Part shown: positions 1 to 6,006 of the stretch, piece after piece
Numbering within the stretch: position 1 is the stretch's first letter
How the letters are laid out: each line of letters begins with the position of its first letter
Source: Chthoniobacterales bacterium
GTDB taxonomy: Bacteria; Verrucomicrobiota; Verrucomicrobiia; Chthoniobacterales; UBA10450
Direction: 5' to 3'
NCBI GenBank assembly: GCA_013695925.1
Contig: JACCZO010000454.1
Location: forward strand, 1 to 6,011
DNA length: 6,011 nucleotides
Notes under the pieces: model-generated
The model's database searches: none
Told to the model about the DNA's origin: nothing
Seen by the model: the letters and a program-made list of their open reading frames with translations, nothing else
Position numbers and translations under genes: made by a program

Positions 1-315
1 GATAGCACAACCGTCGTCCTGCGCGCCATCGGGCCTTCGCTTGCGGCGACCGGAATCGCCGCTCCGCTGGCAGATCCGAGCCTGGAGGTCTTCGACGCTA
101 ACGGCACTTCGATCGCGACGAACGACAACTGGCAGGATGACCTAAGCGCCAGCGACATCGAACAGAACGGCTTCGCACCGAGCGACGACGCTGAATCCGC
201 CACAATGCTTCAGCTGCCGGCCGGTGCCTACACCACCATCGTCAGCTCGAGCAGTGGCGCTGACACCGGCATCGGCCTGGTGGAATTTTACGACCTCCAG
301 GCAACAGCCGACTAA
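1..315 (+). CDS. C-terminal end of an exported protein with verrucomicrobial C-terminal repeat (5'-truncated)
   Basis: Frame 1 is open from the first base to a TAA at 313-315, giving 104 residues of a gene that starts outside the window. The visible part is most of one beta-rich repeat: VVLRAIGPSL, then PLADPSLEVFD, ATNDNWQDD, LPAGAYTTIV and GIGLVEFYDL, followed by a short tail QATAD. It lines up almost residue for residue with the second C-terminal repeat of the next gene (VIVRAIGPSL, PLADPTLTVYD, SNNDWQDG, LPAGAYTAIV, GLGLVEVYDL). I have seen this repeat at the C-terminus of many large secreted proteins of Verrucomicrobiota, where it may serve in surface attachment or export; that role is unproven. 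The enzymatic or binding part of the protein is upstream and cannot be named. Codon use (C/G-rich third positions) supports real coding. Confidence 0.85.
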   Translation, partial: DSTTVVLRAIGPSLAATGIAAPLADPSLEVFDANGTSIATNDNWQDDLSASDIEQNGFAPSDDAESATMLQLPAGAYTTIVSSSSGADTGIGLVEFYDLQATAD

Positions 316-529
316 ACTCCCGATTGGGCAGATCCGTGCTGCGCGATGTGATGGATTCAACGGGAGCCGCGGTTTTCTGGCGCGCCAAGCGGCTGATGCT
401 TGCGCCCTGCCAAATTGTCCGTTTCAGCTGGTTCTCTTCCGGAGTTTGCATTTTTTCTTTGAGTTCCTCTGCTCTTCTGTCATGGTGCGGATCGTCCAAG
501 AAAAGTGTCCCCGAAAATACAAAAGGCTT
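316..529. other. Intergenic spacer upstream of the arylsulfotransferase gene
   Basis: This spacer of 214 bases lies between two co-oriented genes. The frame of the downstream gene happens to stay open through it, back to 224 inside the previous gene, but its translation (Cys- and Phe-rich, no domain) does not look like protein. I find no convincing -35/-10 pair. The one structural element is a dyad at 365-394: AGCCGC and GCGGCT flank a perfect palindrome TGGCGCGCCA (378-387). It has no adjacent T-run, so it is not a classical terminator; a T6 run at about 450-455 lies too far away. Confidence 0.5.
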
Positions 530-2836
530 ATGAAATCACGTTTCTTATTCACCGTTGTCGGTCTCATGTCTCTTCTCGCCCGGGGCGCATTTGCCACCCA
601 GGCAGATGACACCACCATTACAATTACCGGTCAAAACGCGGGCCCGACTCCTTTTATTAGTCAACTGACGCTCACGGCGAGCGATACGAGTGTAATCAAG
701 AGCATACAGTTCACGATTGCGCCCAAGCCCGGCACCGTCGCCCTGCCACTGTCCGGCACCTATGCCCAGGATTACCTGGTCAGCCGCGGTTATCTGGTCC
801 CGCCAAGCACCGACATTTTTGTGCCCGTTTACGGCCTCTACGACGATTACGTCAACGCCATTACACTCACCTACCACTTTCTCGATGGCTCGTCCAAGAC
901 GGATACCACGACAATCACCACTACTGCCTTTGACGACCAGGGGTGCGGTTACAAAAGCCCTACGGTTCTGCAGGCGAGAACCGCCAGCGAAAGCTTGAGT
1001 TACGATTATATCTTTGTCAGGTCTGGTTGTGGAGATTTCTCACCGGTCATTCTCGATACCGATGGAGAGCTGCGCTGGGTGAGCACCATGGGCATCCCTA
1101 ACGCACTCACGGCCAGCTCCGGTTTTTTTGAGAGCGCGGCGTTTGTGGCGGATGGCAGCACCTTGTCCCGGGTGGATCTGGACGGGACCGTCACCCTGCT
1201 GGGCGATTACAGCAGCATCGGCGTGACCGCTTTTCACCATAACATCGATCCGGGCAAGGTCGGCCTGCTCCTGGAAGCGGATACGGTGGAATATTACGAA
1301 TCAGTGGTAATGGAAATCGACACCGCGGGCACGGTGCTTAAGACGTGGAACCTTGCCGATATCATCAGCGCGGCGATGGTCGCGGGTGGAGATGACCCGA
1401 GCGAGTTTGTCTATCCGACGCCGCAGGATTGGTTCCATAGCAACGCCGTGACCTACAACCGCGCCGACGACGCCCTGATTGTTTCCAGCCGTGAAAACTT
1501 CGTCATCTGCCTCGACTACGAGACGGGTGCGATCAAGTGGATCCTCGGAGATCAGACCAAGAAGTGGTTTACATTTCCTTCCCTGGCTCAGTATGCGATT
1601 TACATGACCCCGGGCAGCCTGCCTCCAATTGGCCCGCACTCTACCTCCATCACCTACGACCAGCACCTGTTGCTGTTCGACAACGGTTTCTTCGGCACGT
1701 TCCACCAGCCGCCGGGAGTCAATCGCACTTATTCCAGCCCGCGCAAGTATCAGTTGAATTTGACTGATCCAATTGTCGGCGGCAACCCAGGCACAGCGGC
1801 GGAAGTGTGGAACTACGAGCAGAATCAGACAGTCTATAGCCCTATCTGCAGCAGTATCTATGAAGACGCGCCACTGAACTACCTGATCGATTACGCATTT
1901 GTGGGTGGATTCACTGCCATGCCGCCTTATGCGCAGCTTCTCGGTCTGAATGCCGCTGGTGAGACCGCCTTCTATTACCAATATCCGACCAATTTTTGTG
2001 ACACTGCCTACAATGCACTGCCAATTCACCTTGAGAACACTGCCTACCCAATCATTACCGCCCGGCCGCTCAATATTTCCACCCGTGGCAATGTTGGCCC
2101 CGGAGATGACGCGCTGATTGGCGGGTTCATCGTCTCGGGATCTGACTCAAAGAAAGTAGCGCTGCGCCTCCTGGGGCCTTCACTCAACATCTCCTACCTA
2201 ACAAAGAATTTGGCCGATCCCGTCATAACTTTACATGATTCTACTGGGGCGGTCATCGCGACCAATGACAATTGGCAGGACGATGCTGGTGCTGCCGAGC
2301 TTACCGCCAACGGGCTGGCCCCGAACGACCCCTCTGAGGCGGCCACGATCCAGACTCTTGCCCCCGGTGCCTACACCGTGGTGGGAACCGGTAAAGGCGC
2401 GGATGTAGGCATTGCCTTGGTGGAGGTTTACGATCTTTCGCCGGAAGCCGATGCCAAGCTGGCTAACATTAGCACCCGTGGCAATGTCGGGACCGGTGAT
2501 AATGTGCTAATTCCTGGTTTTATCCTGGGCGATGTGGAAAAGACCACCGTTATCGTTCGCGCCATTGGCCCTTCTCTCTCGGGCTCTGGCGTGGCCAATC
2601 CTTTGGCTGACCCGACACTTACGGTTTACGATAGTAACGGCGCGGCGCTCGCCTCAAACAACGACTGGCAGGATGGCCTCTATGCCAACGATATCAGCAG
2701 CATCGGACTTGCGCCGACAGATCCCCTTGAATCTTCCATCATTCTCCATTTGCCCGCCGGGGCCTATACCGCAATCGTTAGCGGGGCGAACGGCGAAACG
2801 GGGCTAGGGTTGGTCGAAGTCTATGACCTTCAATGA
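530..2836 (+). CDS. Exported arylsulfotransferase (ASST) family protein with two C-terminal repeats
   Basis: This 768-residue protein belongs to the PAPS-independent aryl-sulfate sulfotransferases, periplasmic enzymes that move sulfate from one phenolic ester to another phenol. Residues 1-22 are a Sec signal peptide (K2, R4, hydrophobic core, AFA cleavage after A22). Residues about 27-125 match the ASST N-terminal beta domain, including PVYGLYDDYVNAITL. The propeller follows (about 140-500). Family active-site positions are present: FHHNID (H236/H237), DWFHSNAV (H303), SSREN (R321) and GPHSTS (H370), followed by FDNG (384-386). They correspond to His252, His356, Arg374 and His436 of the E. 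coli CFT073 enzyme; the 18-residue step from H303 to R321 is the same as from 356 to 374. H370 would be the sulfated histidine. Residues 514-636 and 645-768 are two tandem C-terminal repeats absent from classical ASSTs. The ATG at 530 was chosen for the signal peptide and an AAAAGG three bases upstream; an ATG at 482 and one at 224 are in frame but less plausible. The donor and acceptor in vivo are unknown. Confidence 0.88.
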   Translation: MKSRFLFTVVGLMSLLARGAFATQADDTTITITGQNAGPTPFISQLTLTASDTSVIKSIQFTIAPKPGTVALPLSGTYAQDYLVSRGYLVPPSTDIFVPVYGLYDDYVNAITLTYHFLDGSSKTDTTTITTTAFDDQGCGYKSPTVLQARTASESLSYDYIFVRSGCGDFSPVILDTDGELRWVSTMGIPNALTASSGFFESAAFVADGSTLSRVDLDGTVTLLGDYSSIGVTAFHHNIDPGKVGLLLEADTVEYYESVVMEIDTAGTVLKTWNLADIISAAMVAGGDDPSEFVYPTPQDWFHSNAVTYNRADDALIVSSRENFVICLDYETGAIKWILGDQTKKWFTFPSLAQYAIYMTPGSLPPIGPHSTSITYDQHLLLFDNGFFGTFHQPPGVNRTYSSPRKYQLNLTDPIVGGNPGTAAEVWNYEQNQTVYSPICSSIYEDAPLNYLIDYAFVGGFTAMPPYAQLLGLNAAGETAFYYQYPTNFCDTAYNALPIHLENTAYPIITARPLNISTRGNVGPGDDALIGGFIVSGSDSKKVALRLLGPSLNISYLTKNLADPVITLHDSTGAVIATNDNWQDDAGAAELTANGLAPNDPSEAATIQTLAPGAYTVVGTGKGADVGIALVEVYDLSPEADAKLANISTRGNVGTGDNVLIPGFILGDVEKTTVIVRAIGPSLSGSGVANPLADPTLTVYDSNGAALASNNDWQDGLYANDISSIGLAPTDPLESSIILHLPAGAYTAIVSGANGETGLGLVEVYDLQ
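2069..2437 (+). repeat. C-terminal protein repeat, copy 1 of the arylsulfotransferase-like gene
   Basis: This copy encodes residues 514-636. Landmarks in order are NISTRGNVGPGDDALIGGFIV, LRLLGPSL, LADPVITLHD, ATNDNWQDD, LAPGAYTVV and ALVEVYDL. The repeat is recognisable at protein level only; the DNA of the two copies has diverged, so this is an old duplication rather than a recent one. The middle part resembles PPC-type beta-sandwich modules, but this is a guess from the hydrophobic pattern and the DSTG/NDNW turns. Confidence 0.8.
2462..2833 (+). repeat. C-terminal protein repeat, copy 2 of the arylsulfotransferase-like gene
   Basis: This copy encodes residues 645-768 and runs to the last residue before the stop. 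Landmarks are ANISTRGNVGTGDNVLIPGFI, VRAIGPSL, PLADPTLTVYD, SNNDWQDG, LPAGAYTAIV and GLVEVYDL. It is closer to the repeat ending the upstream partial gene (1-315) than to copy 1, which suggests that repeat units are shared or exchanged between neighbouring secreted-protein genes. Confidence 0.8.
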
Positions 2837-2877
2837 GATAATTCGCGCGTCGAACCGCCGCTTTCGCTCGGAGGAAA

Positions 2878-2892
2878 AACGGGTCCCCCGTT
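2878..2892. other. Inverted repeat AACGGG-TCC-CCCGTT touching the -35 box
   Basis: A perfect 6-base inverted repeat with a 3-base centre overlaps the first two bases of the -35 hexamer. On the plus strand it has no following T-run; on the minus strand it is followed by TTT from the A-run at about 2875-2879. It could be a weak terminator for minus-strand transcription, a weak end hairpin for the upstream gene, or an operator. The stem is too short to decide. Confidence 0.25.
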
Positions 2893-2918
2893 GACATAGG
2901 CCGGTCACGTTTTATACT
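2891..2918 (+). promoter_or_regulatory. Sigma70-type promoter of rplI-dnaB
   Basis: A perfect TTGACA (2891-2896) is followed after 16 bases by TATACT (2913-2918). Transcription would begin near 2925, leaving a leader of about 55 bases before the rplI ATG. The position, directly ahead of a housekeeping operon and after an unrelated gene, supports it. The leader contains no recognisable ribosome binding site and no obvious leader RNA fold. Confidence 0.7.
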
Positions 2919-2978
2919 CGCACCCGCGTCACCCTCTTTCGGGCGGATGATTCGCGCCAACTACGACGCCTAATTCTC

Positions 2979-3509
2979 ATGCCTTCCACTCAAATTATCC
3001 TCACCGAAAACGTCCCCGGCCTTGGCGCCGAGGCGGATGTCGTGAAAGTCCGCCGCGGTTACGCTCGCAATTTCCTCCTGCCGACGGGCAAAGCCTACGA
3101 GGTCACACCCCGCGCCATGCGACAGCTCGATGCCTTGAAAGGGAAACGGGCCGAGCGCGAAGCGCGCGAATTGAACGAGGCCGAAGATTTGGCCCGCCGA
3201 ATCGGCAAACTCAAGGTCACTTTCACTCTGCAAACCGGCGAGACCGGCAAGGCCTTCGGCTCTATCACCGCCAATGACCTCGCGGAACGCCTCAAAAACG
3301 AAATCGGTCGCGACATCGATCGCCACCTGCTCGTCCTGGAGCATCCGATCAAGACCACCGGCGAGCACGAAGTGCCGCTCAAGCTGCACCCGGATGTCAA
3401 AGCCGTTTTCAAGTTCGACGTCAAATCCTCCGGGGAACCGAAACCGGAAACAGCGGCCGAAGAATCAGCTGATAAGACCCGCGCTCCGCGCAAACGCACC
3501 ACCAAGTAA
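2979..3509 (+). CDS. rplI: Large ribosomal subunit protein bL9
   Basis: This 176-residue protein binds 23S rRNA near the base of the L1 stalk and helps maintain frame and subunit fidelity in translation. The N-terminal domain is diagnostic: IILTENVPGLGAEADVVKV, then RRGYARNFLLPTGKA (residues 25-39) with the GY..NFL..GKA signature. A charged central helix follows (about 45-75, KGKRAEREARELNEAEDLARR), then the C-terminal domain (about 77-148), including GKAFGSIT and PIKTTGEHEVPLKLHPDVKAVFKFDV. L9 is usually near 150 residues; the last 27 or so here are a hydrophilic Glu/Lys/Arg tail (SSGEPKPETAAEE, ending RKRTTK) beyond the conserved fold. Translation starts at an ATG with no Shine-Dalgarno sequence. 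The gene is first in a two-gene unit with dnaB, a common bacterial arrangement, though the usual rpsF-ssb-rpsR partners are not upstream here. Confidence 0.97.
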   Translation: MPSTQIILTENVPGLGAEADVVKVRRGYARNFLLPTGKAYEVTPRAMRQLDALKGKRAEREARELNEAEDLARRIGKLKVTFTLQTGETGKAFGSITANDLAERLKNEIGRDIDRHLLVLEHPIKTTGEHEVPLKLHPDVKAVFKFDVKSSGEPKPETAAEESADKTRAPRKRTTK

Positions 3510-3512
3510 ATA

Positions 3513-5006
3513 ATGCCGAGAAGTCCCCAAGGGAATGAACCCGGGGGGCCTCGCAAGACAGCACCAAATGGCGCTGGCCGAGGCTCGGCAGTGCGGAATG
3601 GCGGCCGCACAAATAGCGAGTTATCCCAAGGTTCTCCCGTAGATATTCACCGCGCCCTCCCCCACAGCGTGGAAGCCGAACAGGGCGTGCTCGGCTCCAT
3701 GCTCATCTCGCCCCGCGACGCGATCGCGGAAGTGGTCGAGAAGATCAACGAGAACTATTTCTACATCCCCGCCCACCAGACCGTCTACACCGTCCTGGTC
3801 GATCTCTGGAACGCCGGACAAGGCATCGACTTGATCACCTTCACCCAGATCCTGCGCGACCGAAACCTGCTCGACACAATTGGCGGCGCGCCTTTCGTGA
3901 CCAGCCTGTTCACGTTTGTCCCGACGGCGGCCAACGTCGGCTACTACCTCGAGATCGTGCGCGACAAATACATTTTGCGCGAGATCATCAGCGCCTGCAC
4001 CGAGGGCGCGCGGCGTTCCTACGAGGAGCAGGACCAAGTCGACAACCTGCTCGACGAGGTGGAACAAAAAATCTACGCGGTCGGCGAAGATCGCTTCAAG
4101 GACACGGCGCTTTCCATGAAAGACCAGGTCATGGACGCGATCGAAGCGATCGAAAAACTCTATCAACAGCACGGCGGCATCACCGGCCTCGCCACCGGCT
4201 TCAAAGATCTCGACCGCCTCACCAGCGGTCTGCATCCGTCAGAAATGATCGTCATCGCCGCCCGACCCAGCATGGGCAAAACCGCGCTGGCCATGAACAT
4301 CGCCGAGCACGTGGCGGTAAACGAAAACCGGGCCGTCGCCGTCTTTAGCCTGGAGATGAGTGCCCAGCAATTGGTCCAGCGCCTCCTCTGTTCCCGTGCC
4401 GGAGTGAATTCACAAAAGGTGCGCGACGGCACCTTCCTGGCCGATCGCGATTTCCCGAAGCTCACCGCTGCCGCCTCGAAACTGGCCGAAGCCAGATTCT
4501 TCATCGATGACAGCCCGGGCCTCAACATTCTGGAACTGCGCGCCAAGGCGCGGCGCCTCAAAGCCCAGCACGACATCGAGCTGATTGTCATCGACTACCT
4601 GCAATTGCTCCGTTCCACTTCGCGGCGCGGGCAGGAAAACCGCCAGATCGAAATCTCGGAAATCTCCGCCGGCATCAAAGGCCTGGCCAAGGAACTGAAA
4701 ATCCCGATCATCGTCGCCGCCCAGCTCAATCGAAACCCGGAGAACCGGACCGGCGACAGCAAAGGCCGGCCGCGCCTGAGCGACCTGCGCGAATCCGGCA
4801 GCATCGAGCAGGACGCCGACGTCGTTGGGCTTCTCGTTAGGCAGGAATATTACGCCGACACCGAGGAAGAGAAAGACGAGACCGAAGGCAAAGCCGACCT
4901 CATCATCGCCAAGCAGCGCAACGGCCCAACGGGCGACATCCCACTTACCTTCCGCAAAGAGTTCACCCGCTTCGAAGACCGCGCCCGCGAAGAGCGCGAG
5001 CCGTAA
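3513..5006 (+). CDS. dnaB: Replicative DNA helicase DnaB
   Basis: This 497-residue hexameric 5'-3' helicase unwinds DNA at the replication fork and recruits primase. The N-terminal helical domain starts at PHSVEAEQGVLGSML (residue 50 onward). The RecA-like motor domain has Walker A ARPSMGKT (250-257; K256, T257), FSLEMS with catalytic Glu281, Walker B IVIDYLQLL (D361), the AAQLNR motif with Gln404, DLRESGSIEQDAD, and the arginine-finger segment KQRNGPTG (467-474; R469). The 49 residues before the N-domain are Gly/Pro/Asn/Arg-rich and probably disordered. No intein interrupts the motor motifs, although dnaB is a frequent intein host. The ATG lies three bases after the rplI stop, so translation is probably coupled and transcription shared; a GTG at codon 27 is an alternative start but still upstream of the conserved region. 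Confidence 0.97.
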   Translation: MPRSPQGNEPGGPRKTAPNGAGRGSAVRNGGRTNSELSQGSPVDIHRALPHSVEAEQGVLGSMLISPRDAIAEVVEKINENYFYIPAHQTVYTVLVDLWNAGQGIDLITFTQILRDRNLLDTIGGAPFVTSLFTFVPTAANVGYYLEIVRDKYILREIISACTEGARRSYEEQDQVDNLLDEVEQKIYAVGEDRFKDTALSMKDQVMDAIEAIEKLYQQHGGITGLATGFKDLDRLTSGLHPSEMIVIAARPSMGKTALAMNIAEHVAVNENRAVAVFSLEMSAQQLVQRLLCSRAGVNSQKVRDGTFLADRDFPKLTAAASKLAEARFFIDDSPGLNILELRAKARRLKAQHDIELIVIDYLQLLRSTSRRGQENRQIEISEISAGIKGLAKELKIPIIVAAQLNRNPENRTGDSKGRPRLSDLRESGSIEQDADVVGLLVRQEYYADTEEEKDETEGKADLIIAKQRNGPTGDIPLTFRKEFTRFEDRAREEREP

Positions 5007-5140
5007 CCGCGGCGTTTTGTCGCAAAAATCCCCAGAGGGCCCTGTCGATAACTGATCCCGATTTTCGGCTGCCTTCTCAGACACAACTGCGAGGGACTGC
5101 GGGTTTGAGAATGTCGCATTCATTCCCAAGCCCGGCCACC
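5007..5140. other. Region after dnaB, no gene seen
   Basis: These 134 bases follow the dnaB stop. I see a short TTTTG-TCG-CAAAA dyad at 5015-5027 and a palindrome AGGGCCCT at 5036-5043, neither followed by a T-run, so no convincing rho-independent terminator can be named. Minus-strand frames here continue as shadows of dnaB. Confidence 0.4.
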
Positions 5141-5389
5141 TCATTGGCCACGTCCGCTCACAATGATGATACCGGTCGTCTGGACTCGATCGCTGGCGCC
5201 GCCTGGAATGGTTGCCGTGATTTGGTGCCGGCCTTCCTCGAGATCGACTCTGAGCATGTGGCCGCGACCGAGTTCACCGGCAACATCGGAGTGCCACACG
5301 ATCTCGTGCGGCGCGACGCCCTCGTGGCCCCGCAGGTCGATCATGGCAGTCAGATCGACCCAATTCAGTCCAACTCGAGCAGGCGTCAC
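5141..5389 (-). pseudogene. Ig/PKD-like beta-sandwich fragment, probably a gene remnant
   Basis: The minus strand reads 82 residues from a GTG at 5389 to a TGA at 5141. From about residue 15 the frame has C/G-rich third positions and a beta-sandwich pattern: IVWHSDVAGELGRG, LRVDLEEGRHQITATIPGG, then TGIIIVSGRG. The motif W-x-S-D-x-x-G-x-L-G-x-G ... G-x-H-x-I-T-A-T is typical of bacterial Ig/PKD-like domains that end secreted enzymes and surface proteins, where the domain serves binding or spacing. The domain seems to lack a complete first strand, and a TAG sits immediately before the GTG; the codons before the TAG read SPSPTV, which could be the old linker. I therefore call it a truncated or decayed C-terminal domain. 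A genuine small protein starting at the internal ATG (MIDLRG, about 5344) is the alternative. There is no signal peptide. Confidence 0.45.
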
Positions 5390-5606
5390 CTAGACTGTTG
5401 GAGAAGGGCTGCGGTGAATTAAAAGAATGCGGATAGGTCTGGTCGCAAGACTGGATAGCCCGCGAATATCAGCATATCAAACCGCCGGGAACCTCACTCA
5501 CCCCGACTGATCGGCCGCCTCACACCCACTCCTGCTTCCCAGCCTTCAATCCCCAATGCAAACACAGACCAACTACGCCCACTTGACAATTCAACAGCCA
5601 TATCAT
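5390..5606. other. Non-coding stretch with strong C-over-G skew
   Basis: No supported gene on either strand. Only peptides of 35 residues or fewer are open, for example minus-strand MAVELSSGRSWSVFALGIEG, which matches nothing I know. Between about 5521 and 5600 the plus strand has roughly 35 C against 7 G by my count, so the minus strand is purine-rich. This could be the filler of a cassette or a decayed gene; I see no promoter or terminator. Confidence 0.4.
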
Positions 5607-5724
5607 CGAGAACAAGCTCAGCCGCGGCGAGCGGCAGCGCGTGTGGCGGCGGGTTGAAATGTCTTAGTCATCTGAAAACTGGATAGTACGACGGCTCGCC
5701 GTCGGCTGCAGCGAATGGTTAGGC
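5607..5724 (-). other. attC-like integron recombination site (imperfect inverted repeat)
   Basis: Read on the minus strand, the site begins with GCCTAAC (5724-5718), an exact match to the R'' consensus RYYYAAC. A 5-base spacer CATTC follows, then the arm 5712-5694. That arm pairs with 5632-5616 over 17 bases except for two extra bases, G5709 and A5702 (minus-strand bases), giving GCT(G)CAGCCG(A)CGGCGAGC. Such extrahelical bases on one arm are the feature by which integron integrases choose the strand of folded attC. The start of the classical aadA attC (TAAC-AATTC-GTT(C)AAGCCG(A)CG) has the same layout. A loop of 61 bases separates the arms; total length near 118 is within the attC range. The R' box is not canonical: GTT (5613-5611) follows the arm after two bases but continues CTCG instead of RRRY. 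The site may be degenerate, or end at a secondary genomic target. Confidence 0.6.
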
Positions 5725-5811
5725 GTTGGCGGTGCCGTCGGAAGAACCGTCCGGGGACGAGCCCAACTGGCACAGCGAGGTTTTTCTGTCTACAGCTCAA
5801 CGGCTGGATTA

Positions 5812-5827
5812 GGCCGAATTCTCGGCC
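5812..5827 (-). terminator. Hairpin just after the small membrane-protein gene
   Basis: GGCCGA and TCGGCC form a perfect 6-base stem with a 4-base loop, two bases past the minus-strand stop at 5830. The bases that follow on the minus strand (TAATCC) are not a T-run, so this is at best a weak intrinsic terminator or an mRNA 3'-end stabiliser. Confidence 0.35.
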
Positions 5828-5829
5828 CA

Positions 5830-6006
5830 CTAGAGACCCCGAACCCGGCACGCGATCAACACGAGTGCGAAACCGACGATCCAGGACCATGTCGCAAACG
5901 GCTCGCCAATTTTGACCAGACCAAAATGCGCAGCAAGCGCAACGAGAAACAGAACCAGAGAAATAACCCATACAACCATCGTTGGAGCTTTACCGGAGTT
6001 GTTCAT
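5830..6006 (-). CDS. Small two-helix membrane protein of unknown function (58 aa), probable cassette gene
   Basis: The minus strand reads from ATG (6006-6004) to TAG (5832-5830). Residues 1-8 are polar (MNNSGKAP). A first transmembrane segment spans about 9-31 (TMVVWVISLVLFLVALAAHF and on), a short loop holds K32, E35 and P36, and a second segment spans about 38-53 (ATWSWIVGFALVLIAC). The tail RVRGL is positively charged, suggesting that the C-terminus lies in the cytoplasm. The overall shape recalls many small two-helix hypothetical proteins found in soil bacteria and in integron cassettes; no function is known to me. Only five bases upstream of the start are in the window, so the ribosome binding site cannot be judged; M10 is an alternative start but would cut into the first helix. 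The gene points toward the attC-like site 106 bases beyond its stop, the normal gene-then-attC order of a cassette. Confidence 0.6.
   Translation of the reverse strand: MNNSGKAPTMVVWVISLVLFLVALAAHFGLVKIGEPFATWSWIVGFALVLIACRVRGL

Noticed and set aside
365..394. Dyad as a rho-independent terminator of the first gene
   Set aside because: The stem contains an 18-base interior and no T-run follows, so termination cannot be claimed.
224..529. N-terminal extension of the arylsulfotransferase frame back to 224
   Set aside because: It overlaps the coding end of the upstream gene and has no domain-like sequence, while a typical signal peptide begins at 530.
1301..2029. 242-residue minus-strand frame opposite the sulfotransferase gene
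   Set aside because: It is antisense to a gene with conserved active-site motifs, and its translation shows no recognisable domain.
4260..4760. Intein or other insertion in dnaB
   Set aside because: Walker A, the catalytic Glu segment, Walker B and AAQLNR follow each other at normal spacing with no interruption.
4410..5144. 244-residue minus-strand frame opposite dnaB
   Set aside because: It is a mirror of dnaB codon structure; all helicase motifs are on the plus strand.
5368..5403. GTCCAAC ... GTTGGAG pair resembling attC end boxes
   Set aside because: Only about 22 bases lie between the boxes and there are no pairing inner arms, too short for an attC; the last base also departs from GTTRRRY.
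5105..5422. Plus-strand frame of 105 residues
   Set aside because: The minus strand of the same stretch has the Ig-like pattern and better codon use, so this is a shadow.
5618..5971. 117-residue minus-strand frame (MGYFSGSVSRCACC to TRAAARRG)
   Set aside because: It overlaps the better-supported small membrane-protein gene in another frame, has Cys/Arg-rich composition without protein-like pattern, and its end is simply a reading through the attC-like repeat.
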